Source: Candidatus Saccharimonadota bacterium
GTDB lineage: Bacteria; Patescibacteriota; Saccharimonadia; Saccharimonadales; Saccharimonadaceae
NCBI GenBank assembly: GCA_017405265.1
Contig: JAFRAS010000008.1
Location: forward strand, 124,001 to 188,000
Length of the DNA stretch: 64,000 bases
Direction: 5' to 3'
The notes under the pieces are model-generated. The model searched no databases. It was not told the origin of the DNA and was given only the letters and a program-made list of their open reading frames with translations. Made by a program: the position numbers and the translations under genes. Shown one piece after another: positions 25,061 to 33,365 of this stretch (positions are counted from its first letter, which is position 1; every line of letters begins with the position of its first letter).

Positions 25061-26154
25061 AAAGATATTTTCTCGGGATGAACGCGGCTTGGACGACGGG
25101 CGAGATGTGGCGACATTTTTTTATGGTGGGAACAGAGAAAGATTCGGAGGCGCTGAGGAAATATCTCGAGGAAAAATATGAAGGAAAAACATATTTGACG
25201 TCGAGTGGGAGGGCCGGGCTTTATATTGCGATACGGCAGTTATTACGACGCGGAGATAAAATCGTCGTGAACGGGCTGACTTGCGACGCAGTGATTCAGG
25301 CGATTAAAAAGGCGGGGTGCGTGCCGGTTTTTGCGGATGTTGCGAAAGATAATTTACACTTCGGGGCTCCGGAGCTCAAGAAGTGTTGTAAAAAATACAA
25401 CAATGTCCAGGCGGTGATTGTGCAAAATACACTCGGATATCCGGCGAAAATCAAGGAAATTGAAGATTTTTGTAACAGGAGGAATTTGGTTATCATTGAG
25501 GATTTGGCGCACTCGGCTATGCGAAAATATAAGGACGGGAGGCTGATGGGGACGGTGGGCGAGGCGGCAGTGTTTTCTTTCGGGAAAGGAAAAAGTATTG
25601 ACACAGTGAGTGGCGGGGCAGTGGTGATAAGAGGGCTGGTCGGAGGAAGGCTCGGGCCGAAGGTGACTCTTGATAAACCTCGGCGCTCGCTGCGCGATAG
25701 ATTGTATCCATTTTTCACGGTTATGATGCGACATGCGCACGTCTTTCATTTGCAAAAAATCGTGGCTGGGGGGCTGATTTATTGCAAGTTGGTGCAGAGG
25801 TCGGCGGACGCCGAGCTGAATTTTCGGCGACTTCGACATTACCAGGCAAAAGAAGCGCTTTTGAAGTTTAAAGAACTGGAAAACAAAAAGCTCGGACCGC
25901 TACGAGAGTTTTATGTAGTAAAAAATCGAGAAAAAGTTTTACGAAGGCTCCAGGAGAAGGGTTGTTATTTTAACGAGGTGTGGTATGATGTGCCGGTGAT
26001 TCCGAAGCGAAGATACGAAAAATCGCATTTTCCGGAGGACGAATGTCCGGTGGCAACGGAGTTGGCGAAAAAAATCGTGAATTTGCCGACTTGGTACAAG
26101 AAAACAGAACTCTCAGAGGCGAAAAAGATAATTCTGGAGGAGGAAGATGAATAA
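25057..26154 (+). CDS. DegT/DnrJ/EryC1-family PLP-dependent aminotransferase
   Basis: 365 residues from the ATG at 25057 (ATGA overlap with the hydrolase). Fold type I features: TSSGRAGLYIAI (phosphate site, about 48-59), IIEDLAHS (Asp149 over the PLP ring), and the Schiff-base lysine in FSFGKGKSIDTVSGGA (Lys177 or Lys179). Members make amino sugars for polysaccharides and antibiotics, and some act on other keto compounds. No sugar-nucleotide enzyme is next to it. In this operon it probably supplies an amino group to a cell-wall precursor. The substrate is not determined. Confidence 0.8.
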   Translation: MKRYFLGMNAAWTTGEMWRHFFMVGTEKDSEALRKYLEEKYEGKTYLTSSGRAGLYIAIRQLLRRGDKIVVNGLTCDAVIQAIKKAGCVPVFADVAKDNLHFGAPELKKCCKKYNNVQAVIVQNTLGYPAKIKEIEDFCNRRNLVIIEDLAHSAMRKYKDGRLMGTVGEAAVFSFGKGKSIDTVSGGAVVIRGLVGGRLGPKVTLDKPRRSLRDRLYPFFTVMMRHAHVFHLQKIVAGGLIYCKLVQRSADAELNFRRLRHYQAKEALLKFKELENKKLGPLREFYVVKNREKVLRRLQEKGCYFNEVWYDVPVIPKRRYEKSHFPEDECPVATELAKKIVNLPTWYKKTELSEAKKIILEEEDE

Positions 26155-27085
26155 TTTCTTGCAGAGTGAAATCTGGGCGGAAGCTAATCGGAAAATGGGG
26201 CATAAGGCGATTTATGAGAAGGTCGAGGGAGCGGTAGTGCTGATGATTATTAAAGACGCGAAACGGGGGAGGTATATGGAAATTCCGGGAGGGCCGCTAA
26301 TTGAGTGGGGCGACGCGAAAGCGGTGAAGAAATTTTTTGAGAAAATTCGCAAAATCGCCAAGGAAAATCGGTGCGGATTCATTCGATTTAGGCCGCAGAT
26401 TTTTGCTACGGCGGACAATATGGCACTGATGAAAAAAATCGGAGCGAGAAGAGCGCCGATGCATCTTCATGCTGAGAGAACTGTCATTCTCGACCTTACG
26501 AAAAGCGAAGAGGAACTGATGGCGGAGATGCGAAGACAAACGCGTTACGAAGTGCGACGGGCGGAAAAAATGGGAATTACGGTCAAAAAGAGTAATTCGG
26601 TGGCGATTTTTAAAGAATTTCATGCCGAGCAATCGACGACGGCGGCGAGGCAGCACTTCATTCCGCCAGATTTAAAGACATTATTGGCCGAACGGGACGC
26701 TTTTTCTGACGCGGCAGTGATTTATACGTCTTATACACCCGAAGATGAGGCGCTAGCCTACGGGCTAATCCTGAAATATGGTGAGGAGGCAGATTATTTT
26801 GAGGCGGCTTCGACCGAAAAAAACAAAAAGCTTCCTGGAGCGTATGCTCTGCAGTGGCAGATTATTCGGGATTTGAAAAAGGAGGGCTTCTCTCGCTACA
26901 ATCTTTGGGGGATTGCGCCACCGGAGCAGCCGAACCACAGATACGCCGGAGTTACGACGTTTAAGACCGGGTTCGGGGGAGAAATAGTGGATTTTGTGCC
27001 GGCGGAGGACATCGTGGTGTCGTGGCCGAAATATCTTATTAATCTCGTGGTCGAAAATATTCGTAAAAAACGGAGGCATTTATGA
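26147..27085 (+). CDS. FemAB-family aminoacyltransferase, first copy
   Basis: 312 residues. Two GNAT-like halves are visible: the N-terminal LQSEIWAEAN...GPLIEWG block and the C-terminal YNLWGIAPPEQPNHRYAGVTTFKTGFGG block, which is typical of FemX/FemA/MurM proteins. These use aminoacyl-tRNA to add residues to the stem peptide of lipid II and build the interpeptide bridge. It overlaps the aminotransferase by 8 bases and the second copy by 4, so both are made together. Confidence 0.88.
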   Translation: MNNFLQSEIWAEANRKMGHKAIYEKVEGAVVLMIIKDAKRGRYMEIPGGPLIEWGDAKAVKKFFEKIRKIAKENRCGFIRFRPQIFATADNMALMKKIGARRAPMHLHAERTVILDLTKSEEELMAEMRRQTRYEVRRAEKMGITVKKSNSVAIFKEFHAEQSTTAARQHFIPPDLKTLLAERDAFSDAAVIYTSYTPEDEALAYGLILKYGEEADYFEAASTEKNKKLPGAYALQWQIIRDLKKEGFSRYNLWGIAPPEQPNHRYAGVTTFKTGFGGEIVDFVPAEDIVVSWPKYLINLVVENIRKKRRHL

Positions 27086-28110
27086 AAAATCTGACTTTTA
27101 TCACGGCGAAGAGTCGAAAAAGTTGGGATGAGTTCGTCGGGAAAAGGGCGGAGGCGAATTTTTTACAATCTTGGGATTTTTATGAATTCCACGCGGCGCG
27201 CGGGAAAAAAGTAGTGAGGCGACTGGTTTTTGACGATAAAAGGCGCGTCGTGGCGGCGTATGCGGGCGTAGTGGAGACGGCAAAAAGAGGGAGATATATG
27301 GCGGTCGCGGGCGGGCCGATTTTAGACTATAAAGACCCGGATTTGCTCCGGGCGGTAGTGAACGATTTAAGATACGAGGGTGAGAAATTGGGGTGCATTT
27401 TCGTGCGAATTCGGCCACAAGAGCCGGAGACGGACGACGCGCTCCAGAAAATGGCGGACATGGGGCTCAGAAAAGCGCCATATTATCTTTCGGCGGAATA
27501 TGTCGGAATCTTGGACCTGCATAAAAACGAGGAAGAAATCCTCGCGGGTGCGTCGCAAGGACTCCGACGCAAAGTGCGCAAGGCGCAGAAAAACGGAATT
27601 GAAATCACCAAAACGACTGACCCGAAGATTATTGATGAATTTTATAAAATCCAGCTCGAGACAGCGAAACGGCAGAAATTCGTGGCTTTTTCGAAAGAAT
27701 ATCTCAAAAAACAATTCGAGGCTTTTTCTAAAAACGGCGAAGTAGTGATGTATATCGCGAAAAAAGACGACGAGGTTCTCGCGGAGAATTTTATAGTATT
27801 TTATGGTCCGGAGGCGAGTTATCATTACGGCGTGTCGAGTGAGCTCGGGACGAAATATTCGGCGGCGCCACTTTTGCATCTTTCGGCCATGGAAGATGCC
27901 AGAAAGCGCGGGATTTATCGCTATAATTTTTGGGGAATTGTGGGGCTCGAGGAGAAAGAGCACCGGTTTTATGGCGTCTCAGAATTCAAGCGGTCGTTCG
28001 GCGTCACGGAGCTTAAATATCTGCCGGCACACGATTTAGTTTTAAAGAAAGTTCCCTACCTCAAAGATTTTGCGATTGAAAAAATTCGGCGAAAAGTGCG
28101 CCACGTTTAG
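27082..28110 (+). CDS. FemAB-family aminoacyltransferase, second copy
   Basis: 342 residues. It has the same family landmarks as its neighbour: FLQSWDFYEFHAARGKKVVRR near 27-47, GGPILDYKD, and the C-terminal YNFWGIVGLEEKEHRFYGVS followed by EFKRSFG. The two copies probably add successive or different residues to a bridge, as FemA/FemB and MurM/MurN pairs do. Its stop overlaps the converging recR stop by 4 bases. No terminator is visible between them. Confidence 0.88.
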   Translation: MKNLTFITAKSRKSWDEFVGKRAEANFLQSWDFYEFHAARGKKVVRRLVFDDKRRVVAAYAGVVETAKRGRYMAVAGGPILDYKDPDLLRAVVNDLRYEGEKLGCIFVRIRPQEPETDDALQKMADMGLRKAPYYLSAEYVGILDLHKNEEEILAGASQGLRRKVRKAQKNGIEITKTTDPKIIDEFYKIQLETAKRQKFVAFSKEYLKKQFEAFSKNGEVVMYIAKKDDEVLAENFIVFYGPEASYHYGVSSELGTKYSAAPLLHLSAMEDARKRGIYRYNFWGIVGLEEKEHRFYGVSEFKRSFGVTELKYLPAHDLVLKKVPYLKDFAIEKIRRKVRHV

Positions 28111-28712
28111 AGCGCGGTGCGATGCTCGAGGGCGGCGGAGAGAGTGATTTGGTCGGCGTAAGACAGATCGACACCGAGCGGAAGGCCGCGGGCAAGGCGA
28201 GTAACGGTGAGTTCGGGGTATTTTTCGGTGAGAGTTTTTTGGAGCAGGAGGGCGGTCGATTCGCCTTCGACGGAAGGATTGGTGGCCAAAATTACTTCTT
28301 TCACGTCGTCGTCTTTGACGCGGGAAATGAGTTCGGAGATGTGGAGCTTGTCTGGGGTAATGCCGTCGATAGGGGAAAGCGCGCCGCCTAAGACGTGGTA
28401 AGTACCCTTGAAAGAGTGGGTTTGTTCGATGGCGTAGATATCGAGGGGTTCTTCGACGACCAAAACGAGAGATTTATCACGAGCAGAATCGGAGTAGAGT
28501 GGCGAGACCTCGTCGTTTTTGTCGATGAGGGCGAAGGTTTTCGGGCAGGATTTGACGCCGGAATGGAGATTTTTTAGGGCAACTGCCAATTTTTCGGACA
28601 AATCGGGACTACTTTTGAATAAAAAATAGGCATAGCGTTCGGCCGAGCGCGGACCGACGCCAGGAAGATGTCCGAGGGCATCAATTAAAGATTGGAGAGA
28701 TTCGGGAAGCAT
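28107..28712 (-). CDS. recR: Recombination protein RecR
   Basis: 201 residues, normal length. The helix-hairpin-helix (LPGVGPRSAERYAYFL, about 16-31) and the Toprim domain (LVVEEPLDIYAIE ... ILATNPSVEGESTALLL) are intact. The Cys4 zinc finger between them is not: only Cys56 remains in KSCPKTFALIDKNDEVSPLYS, where three further cysteines are expected. RecR acts with RecF/RecO to load RecA. It follows ybaB directly (1-base overlap), the classic ybaB-recR pairing. Confidence 0.92.
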   Translation of the reverse strand: MLPESLQSLIDALGHLPGVGPRSAERYAYFLFKSSPDLSEKLAVALKNLHSGVKSCPKTFALIDKNDEVSPLYSDSARDKSLVLVVEEPLDIYAIEQTHSFKGTYHVLGGALSPIDGITPDKLHISELISRVKDDDVKEVILATNPSVEGESTALLLQKTLTEKYPELTVTRLARGLPLGVDLSYADQITLSAALEHRTAL

Positions 28713-29032
28713 TACATTCCGAGACCGCCGAGGTCGCCAAGCGAGCCCATCAAGGGTTCGAGTTTTTCTTTCGAGAGTTCGGTGGCGTGAGCGTAGCCGT
28801 CACGAATGCAAGATTCGAGCCAGCGTTCAAGTTCGTGCATGTCGTCAAAGTCAATCTTTTCTTTATCGAGGGTAATTTTGTTGATTTTTGGCATGCCGGT
28901 TTTGCCGTCGAAACCGAAATCGACGCGAACGGCGCCGTCGCCATCTTCTACCTTAAACTCTTCTTTTTTGAGTTCTTTCATGAGGCGAGCGGCCTTCGTA
29001 ATCATCTTCATCTGGTCCATTGTGGCGCCCAT
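28712..29032 (-). CDS. ybaB: YbaB/EbfC-family nucleoid-associated protein
   Basis: 106 residues. Conserved MDQMKMITKAARLMKELKK start and a central KINKITLDKEKIDFDDM. Small dimeric DNA-binding protein; ybaB-recR gene order is widespread, usually after dnaX, which is absent here. The ribosome-binding site TAGGAG precedes the ATG. Confidence 0.88.
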   Translation of the reverse strand: MGATMDQMKMITKAARLMKELKKEEFKVEDGDGAVRVDFGFDGKTGMPKINKITLDKEKIDFDDMHELERWLESCIRDGYAHATELSKEKLEPLMGSLGDLGGLGM

Positions 29033-29041
29033 AATTTTCTC

Positions 29042-30535
29042 CTAATTAAAATTATATATGTATATTCTATCAGAATTATCTGATTTTGGCGAGGGGATTA
29101 TGCGATAAAGTTTCTCGGCGTCGAAATCTTCTTTTAGGCCAAGGGTGGCGAAATATTGGATGTTGTTGCTGTTAAAATCGGGATTCAGGGAGTTTTTTAC
29201 GATTTCGGCGCGTTTTTCGGCGGTCGGGAGAGCGCTGGTTAAGAAAATCTTGTGGTGGCGGTCTTCGTAGGCTTCGTAAAAATCGTATTCATCAGCGTCG
29301 CGCTCGAGGTAGAGAATGGTGTTTTCGGGGAGATTTTCGTCGATAAGCGCGAGGTCGGTGGAAAGTGAGGCGGAATAACTCGGGATGTAGTGGTAGCCGT
29401 AAATAAAGTGGACGAGGCCGGGGATTAAAACGAGAGCGAGATAGAGCGCCAGGGGGAGAAGACCAAAGACGCGAGCGTAAGGGTTTGTCGGGAAGAGGTT
29501 ATACCATTTGTCGAGGATGTAGCGGAAGCCGTGGGCGGTCAAGATGGCGATAGGGAGGATGAGGAGAACGATGGAGTCGGGGTTGAGGCCGGAGAAAACG
29601 ATGGAAAAAACGGTGAAATAAGAGGCGATAGCGTTACGCGAGGCGAAGAAACCGTGGACGGTCGAGAGGAGGCCTAAGAAAGCCAAAACGGCGACGGGGA
29701 GAGAGATAAGTGGGGCGAGAAAAGTGGATTCGGGGAGGCCTTGCCAAGAGAAGAGGGTGGAGAAAGTGTTGCCGAGATTGGTCCAGAAAAGTTCGGGGTG
29801 TTCGGAGCCGAAAAGTGCGGCCGGAACGGAGGGGTTCGAGAAAATGTTGATACAGAGAAGGATGAGGCCGGCAGCCACGACGAGCGAGGTCAAGATGAAG
29901 GGGAGGCGCGGGAGGTTTTTAATTGTGAAGCGAAGATGAGGCTTCAAAAAAGCGTAAATGACAATAAAGCCGGCGAGATAGAACATGTGCGGGGTGAAAA
30001 CGGAAAGAAGGAGGAGAAAAGCGAAAATAAGAGAAAAAATCGCGCGAGGCTTTTTGATGCCCTGGATTTTGGAGCCGAGCCAGAGGAGAACGGTGGGCCA
30101 AAAGAGGAGCATGATGAGCGGAGTGCCGGTGCCGGCGAGGTAGAGGAAGGGAGTCGAGAGAATGGTGAGGATGGAGGAAAGTAAAGCGACATTGTTTTTA
30201 AACCAGCGGTTCAAGAGTAAAACTAAGAGAAGCCCCAAGAGGATGGCGATGATGATTGAGGGGAGTTTGATGGCGATGGCGTTGAAGCCGAAGATTAAAA
30301 TTGAGACTTTTTGGACGAGATGATAAGGGAGATCGACGAGGTCGCCGGTCGTGATGGAGGAGAAGTGGAGATTATAACTCGTGGCGGCGGAGGACATTTC
30401 GGCGGACGAAAGACCATTAAGTGCGAAAAAAGGCAAAGAGAAAATTAACGCCAAGAAAATGAGCGACAGAAAAATATAGCCAAACAAAAAGCGATGACGA
30501 TAAAAGAAAAGAGACGAAATCTGGCGTTTTTTCAC
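29042..30535 (-). CDS. Polytopic membrane protein, glycosyltransferase family 39/PMT-like
   Basis: 497 residues, GTG start. About ten to twelve membrane segments. An acidic loop near residues 40-50 (LNGLSSAEMSSAATSY) sits where GT-C glycosyltransferases keep their catalytic acidic residue. The C-terminal about 100 residues form a soluble extracytoplasmic domain. GT-C enzymes transfer sugars from lipid carriers to proteins or lipids outside the membrane. The assignment rests on topology and general resemblance, not on a firm motif. A -10 box lies exactly 6 bases before the GTG. Confidence 0.6.
   Translation of the reverse strand: MKKRQISSLFFYRHRFLFGYIFLSLIFLALIFSLPFFALNGLSSAEMSSAATSYNLHFSSITTGDLVDLPYHLVQKVSILIFGFNAIAIKLPSIIIAILLGLLLVLLLNRWFKNNVALLSSILTILSTPFLYLAGTGTPLIMLLFWPTVLLWLGSKIQGIKKPRAIFSLIFAFLLLLSVFTPHMFYLAGFIVIYAFLKPHLRFTIKNLPRLPFILTSLVVAAGLILLCINIFSNPSVPAALFGSEHPELFWTNLGNTFSTLFSWQGLPESTFLAPLISLPVAVLAFLGLLSTVHGFFASRNAIASYFTVFSIVFSGLNPDSIVLLILPIAILTAHGFRYILDKWYNLFPTNPYARVFGLLPLALYLALVLIPGLVHFIYGYHYIPSYSASLSTDLALIDENLPENTILYLERDADEYDFYEAYEDRHHKIFLTSALPTAEKRAEIVKNSLNPDFNSNNIQYFATLGLKEDFDAEKLYRIIPSPKSDNSDRIYIYNFN
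29064..29072 (-). promoter_or_regulatory. Promoter of ybaB-recR
   Basis: TGATAGAAT on the minus strand (hexamer complement at 29064-29069), placed in the last codons of the upstream membrane-protein gene. The leader is about 25 bases long with TAGGAG. Confidence 0.5.
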
Positions 30536-30541
30536 TTTTTT

Positions 30542-30551
30542 ATTATAGCAC
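30542..30551 (-). promoter_or_regulatory. Promoter of the GT-C-like membrane protein
   Basis: TGTGCTATAAT on the minus strand (hexamer complement at 30542-30547), exactly 6 bases before the GTG at 30535. It supports a leaderless GTG start. Confidence 0.65.
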
Positions 30552-30595
30552 AGGAAAATTAAAAAATAAAATTTGGCGCTGTCGAAAAAAATGAC

Positions 30596-30618
30596 CAGGT
30601 TATTATTGTAGTTATGTT
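30596..30618 (+). promoter_or_regulatory. Upstream element shared with the comEC promoter, copy 1
   Basis: CAGGTTATTATTGTAGTTATG begins 57 bases before the start codon. It matches 53252-53274 at about 20 of 23 positions. Each copy sits at the same distance from a weak -10 box placed 6 bases before a start codon. Confidence 0.5.
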
Positions 30619-30640
30619 TGCGCGAAAATGCGAATTTTTA

Positions 30641-30646
30641 TAGACT
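30641..30646 (+). promoter_or_regulatory. Weak -10 box of the cutinase-vWA gene
   Basis: TAGACT, exactly 6 bases before the ATG at 30653 and without the TGn extension. It may need the upstream element at 30596-30618 for activity. Confidence 0.4.
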
Positions 30647-30652
30647 TTGGGC

Positions 30653-32425
30653 ATGAAAAAAATTCTCATCTTTTTTAGCGTTTTCGCTATCGTAATTTCA
30701 AGTATTTTTATAAACCGAAGTGCCGATTCGGCAACATCGCCGTGTTCGGAGGTACATTTTATCTGGACGCGCGGGAGCGGACAAGAGATGGGCGGGCGGG
30801 ACTATCTCGCTTTTCGCGAGGCGATTATGGGGGTAATGCCGGAACTTGACAAGACTTTTAGTTTTCATGAGCTCGATTATGAGGCGATTGGGCTGGATTT
30901 TGGGGTGATGGTGAGAGCGAAATATAGCAAGGGGCTGGCGCTGGATTACGGCGGGTCGGTGACGCACGGAGCGAATAGATTGAGGAGGTATCTCGAGGAT
31001 TATGCGAGATGGTGCCCGAATACGAAATTTGTGCTCGGCGGATATTCGCAGGGGGCGCAGGTGATTTCGCTGATGCTAAGAGACGAATTGGAAACTGGCG
31101 TCGTGCGCGAATTGTCGGATAAAATTATTTATGCGGCGACGATTGCGGACCCGAAGCTGTATCTCCCGGAGGGGCTATTGTCGAAAGCTTGTTATACGGA
31201 GGCGCGGTCGGATTATCGGGCTTATGTGCCAGATTGTCATGCTTTTATGGGTATTCTTGAGGGATATGATTTTTCGTATATTAAAGATAAAGAACTTTGG
31301 CAGGGGAAAGTGGGCGCGTGGTGCAATTATCACGATTTTATCTGTTCGTCGAGATTTGATGTGGATGGGTTTTTCGAACATGGGTATAAAAACTTCTTTT
31401 ATCAGCATTCGCAATATGCGGAACTCGGGCTGTATCGAGACGTGGCGGAGAAAATTTATAATAAGTTAGCGATTTCTTACGGGTATAAAGAGGAACCATA
31501 TTCGCACAAGGGGACGCGAGACGTGGCGTTTGTGTTCGATTCGACACGGTCGATGGCGTACGGCGGAAGACTTGGTTCATTTAAAAATGAGGCTTATCGG
31601 GCGGCTAAAAAAATACTCGAGGAGGGCGGAAGAGTGGCGCTGTATGAGTATCGCGACCTCGACGATCCGTTTCAGACAAGAAAATATTGCGATTTTTCGA
31701 ACTGTACGGAGGAGGCGTTCAAGGAAGGACTGGGCAAAATCTATGCTTTTGACGGCGGAGACGAAAGAGAATCGTTGCTCTCGGCGCTAAAAACGACATT
31801 GAATGGGCTATCGTGGAATGTTGGAGCGACAAAATCTATCGTGGTCTATACGGATGCAGGTTTTCACGCGCCGGACAGAGACGGGACGACTTTACAGGAG
31901 ATAATCGTAAAGACGAAGGAAATTGACCCAGTGCATATTAATGTCGTGGCGACGGAACTGGCGTTTTATATGTTTCCAGAACTTCGCAGTTTACCTGAAC
32001 AAACTGGGGGAAAGGCTTATTTATCATCTTTGGGCGAAGAAGTACAGGCGACGGATGATTTAATTAACGGGGAATTTGACGGAGATGTGTTTGATGATGG
32101 GAGTGAGACGGGGGACGGTGCCGTGATTCAAAAAATTTGGGCGGAGATGGACGGAACGAGCGCGAAAGTAAAGTGGGAAGCCACTAATTCCCTGTTTTAT
32201 TTCGTGAGTATTGACGGGAACCCGCTCGGGTTTGTCGAGGGGGACGAGGTGGAGATTACGGACATTGACACGGAGAGCACGGTGCGGATTTTGCCTTATG
32301 GGACGAACGGGAGCACGGGAGAGGTGGCAGAAATAAGTGTCGGGGAGGGGAAAAGAAGCACCGCTTTGCCGGATTATACGTTGCCGCTCGTGCCGAATAC
32401 AGGAGTTAAGCGAGTTTTTGAATAG
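30653..32425 (+). CDS. Exported cutinase-like serine esterase fused to a von Willebrand A domain
   Basis: 590 residues from the ATG at 30653; an in-frame TTG two codons earlier is less likely. The signal peptide spans about residues 1-25. The cutinase-like domain has the nucleophile Ser132 in GGYSQGAQV and a probable triad Asp228 (CNYHDFICS) and His243 (FFEHGYKNF), spaced as in cutinases. A vWA domain follows with a MIDAS-like DSTRS (296-300), a GGDERES loop and YTDAGFH. The C-terminus is a fibronectin-like beta domain, then VPNTGVKRVFE, which resembles a sortase motif but has no following hydrophobic segment. It is probably a surface protein that binds and cleaves an ester-linked lipid or polymer. 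The end overlaps the converging pfkB-type gene by 20 bases. Confidence 0.75.
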   Translation: MKKILIFFSVFAIVISSIFINRSADSATSPCSEVHFIWTRGSGQEMGGRDYLAFREAIMGVMPELDKTFSFHELDYEAIGLDFGVMVRAKYSKGLALDYGGSVTHGANRLRRYLEDYARWCPNTKFVLGGYSQGAQVISLMLRDELETGVVRELSDKIIYAATIADPKLYLPEGLLSKACYTEARSDYRAYVPDCHAFMGILEGYDFSYIKDKELWQGKVGAWCNYHDFICSSRFDVDGFFEHGYKNFFYQHSQYAELGLYRDVAEKIYNKLAISYGYKEEPYSHKGTRDVAFVFDSTRSMAYGGRLGSFKNEAYRAAKKILEEGGRVALYEYRDLDDPFQTRKYCDFSNCTEEAFKEGLGKIYAFDGGDERESLLSALKTTLNGLSWNVGATKSIVVYTDAGFHAPDRDGTTLQEIIVKTKEIDPVHINVVATELAFYMFPELRSLPEQTGGKAYLSSLGEEVQATDDLINGEFDGDVFDDGSETGDGAVIQKIWAEMDGTSAKVKWEATNSLFYFVSIDGNPLGFVEGDEVEITDIDTESTVRILPYGTNGSTGEVAEISVGEGKRSTALPDYTLPLVPNTGVKRVFE

Positions 32426-33365
32426 GCATGGGGTGAAGTTCGGTCGAGGGGGAGAGAAGGCCGCGCTTCGCGCCGATTTGTTGGACGACGGAGGTGGAGT
32501 TCGCGGAGGCGAAAATTAAGGACTGGCGGAAGGAATGGCCGGAAATGAGATAGGCAAGAAAGCCGGCGCCAAAAGCGTCGCCGGCGCCAGTCGTATCTTT
32601 CACGGCGACGGATTCATAGAGCCCGAAGCGATAGGTGACAGTACCGTCAGTCGCGATGCCGCCACGAGAGCCGTCGGTAATTAAAACAGTGTCGGTGTAA
32701 TTCGAAAGGTGAGAAAGGAGTTCTTCTAAAGTCTCGCCGGGGACGAGCATTGAGGCTTCGGTGTGGTTTAAAAGTAGGAAATCGATTTTTGATAAAAGTT
32801 TTTTCAGAGTGTCGGAGCGGCGAAGCTCGAGAGTGCCGGGGTTGAACATGATTTTGGTCTTGGTTTTCTTTGCGGCCTTAATAAAATCGATAATGGCTTC
32901 GAGATTGCCAGAGAGAGAAGTGATGTAAAGATAATCTGGGGCGAGAGAAAGAAGAGATTCGGGGCGAAAAGTGCCGGTCGAGGAGACGCCACGGTGGGTC
33001 AGGATCGTGCGTTCGCCAGTCTTGGCGTCGAGAAGAATGACGGAGCAACCGGTGTGGCCGGTTTTTTCGAAGTTGATATAAGAAGTATCGACGCCCTCTT
33101 TGTCGAGAAGGGAGAGAACGGCTTCGCCGGCGGCGTCGCGAGAGATGTTACCGAGAAAGGAGACGTCGAAACCAAAACGAGCGAAGGCAACGGCGGAATT
33201 AGTGCCGCCACCACCGATTTCGTAAGAAATGCGGTCGATGTTGACTTTCGAACCGTAAACGACCTTGCCAAAGACAGGGCGATTCGAACAAGACATCGGG
33301 ACAAAGTCGCTTTTGTCGATTAAAAAGATGTCTTGGAGGGCGGAGCCCAAAGTCGCGATTTTCAT
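32406..33365 (-). CDS. PfkB-family carbohydrate kinase (ribokinase-like)
   Basis: 319 residues. The substrate-binding GGGGTNSAVAFARFG lies near 51-65, and the catalytic DTTGAGDAFGAGFL with the base Asp is near the C-terminus. The family phosphorylates ribose, fructose, adenosine and related sugars. As the last gene after gap, rpiB and rpe it could feed ribose or a nucleoside into the pentose phosphate steps. Substrate specificity cannot be read from the motifs. Confidence 0.85.
   Translation of the reverse strand: MKIATLGSALQDIFLIDKSDFVPMSCSNRPVFGKVVYGSKVNIDRISYEIGGGGTNSAVAFARFGFDVSFLGNISRDAAGEAVLSLLDKEGVDTSYINFEKTGHTGCSVILLDAKTGERTILTHRGVSSTGTFRPESLLSLAPDYLYITSLSGNLEAIIDFIKAAKKTKTKIMFNPGTLELRRSDTLKKLLSKIDFLLLNHTEASMLVPGETLEELLSHLSNYTDTVLITDGSRGGIATDGTVTYRFGLYESVAVKDTTGAGDAFGAGFLAYLISGHSFRQSLIFASANSTSVVQQIGAKRGLLSPSTELHPMPIQKLA

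Noticed and set aside
25387-25399. Operator inside the aminotransferase gene (TGTTGTAAAAAATACAACA)
   Set aside because: It encodes CKKYN in frame and has no promoter nearby. Counted only as a copy of the 13-mer, not called as a regulatory site.
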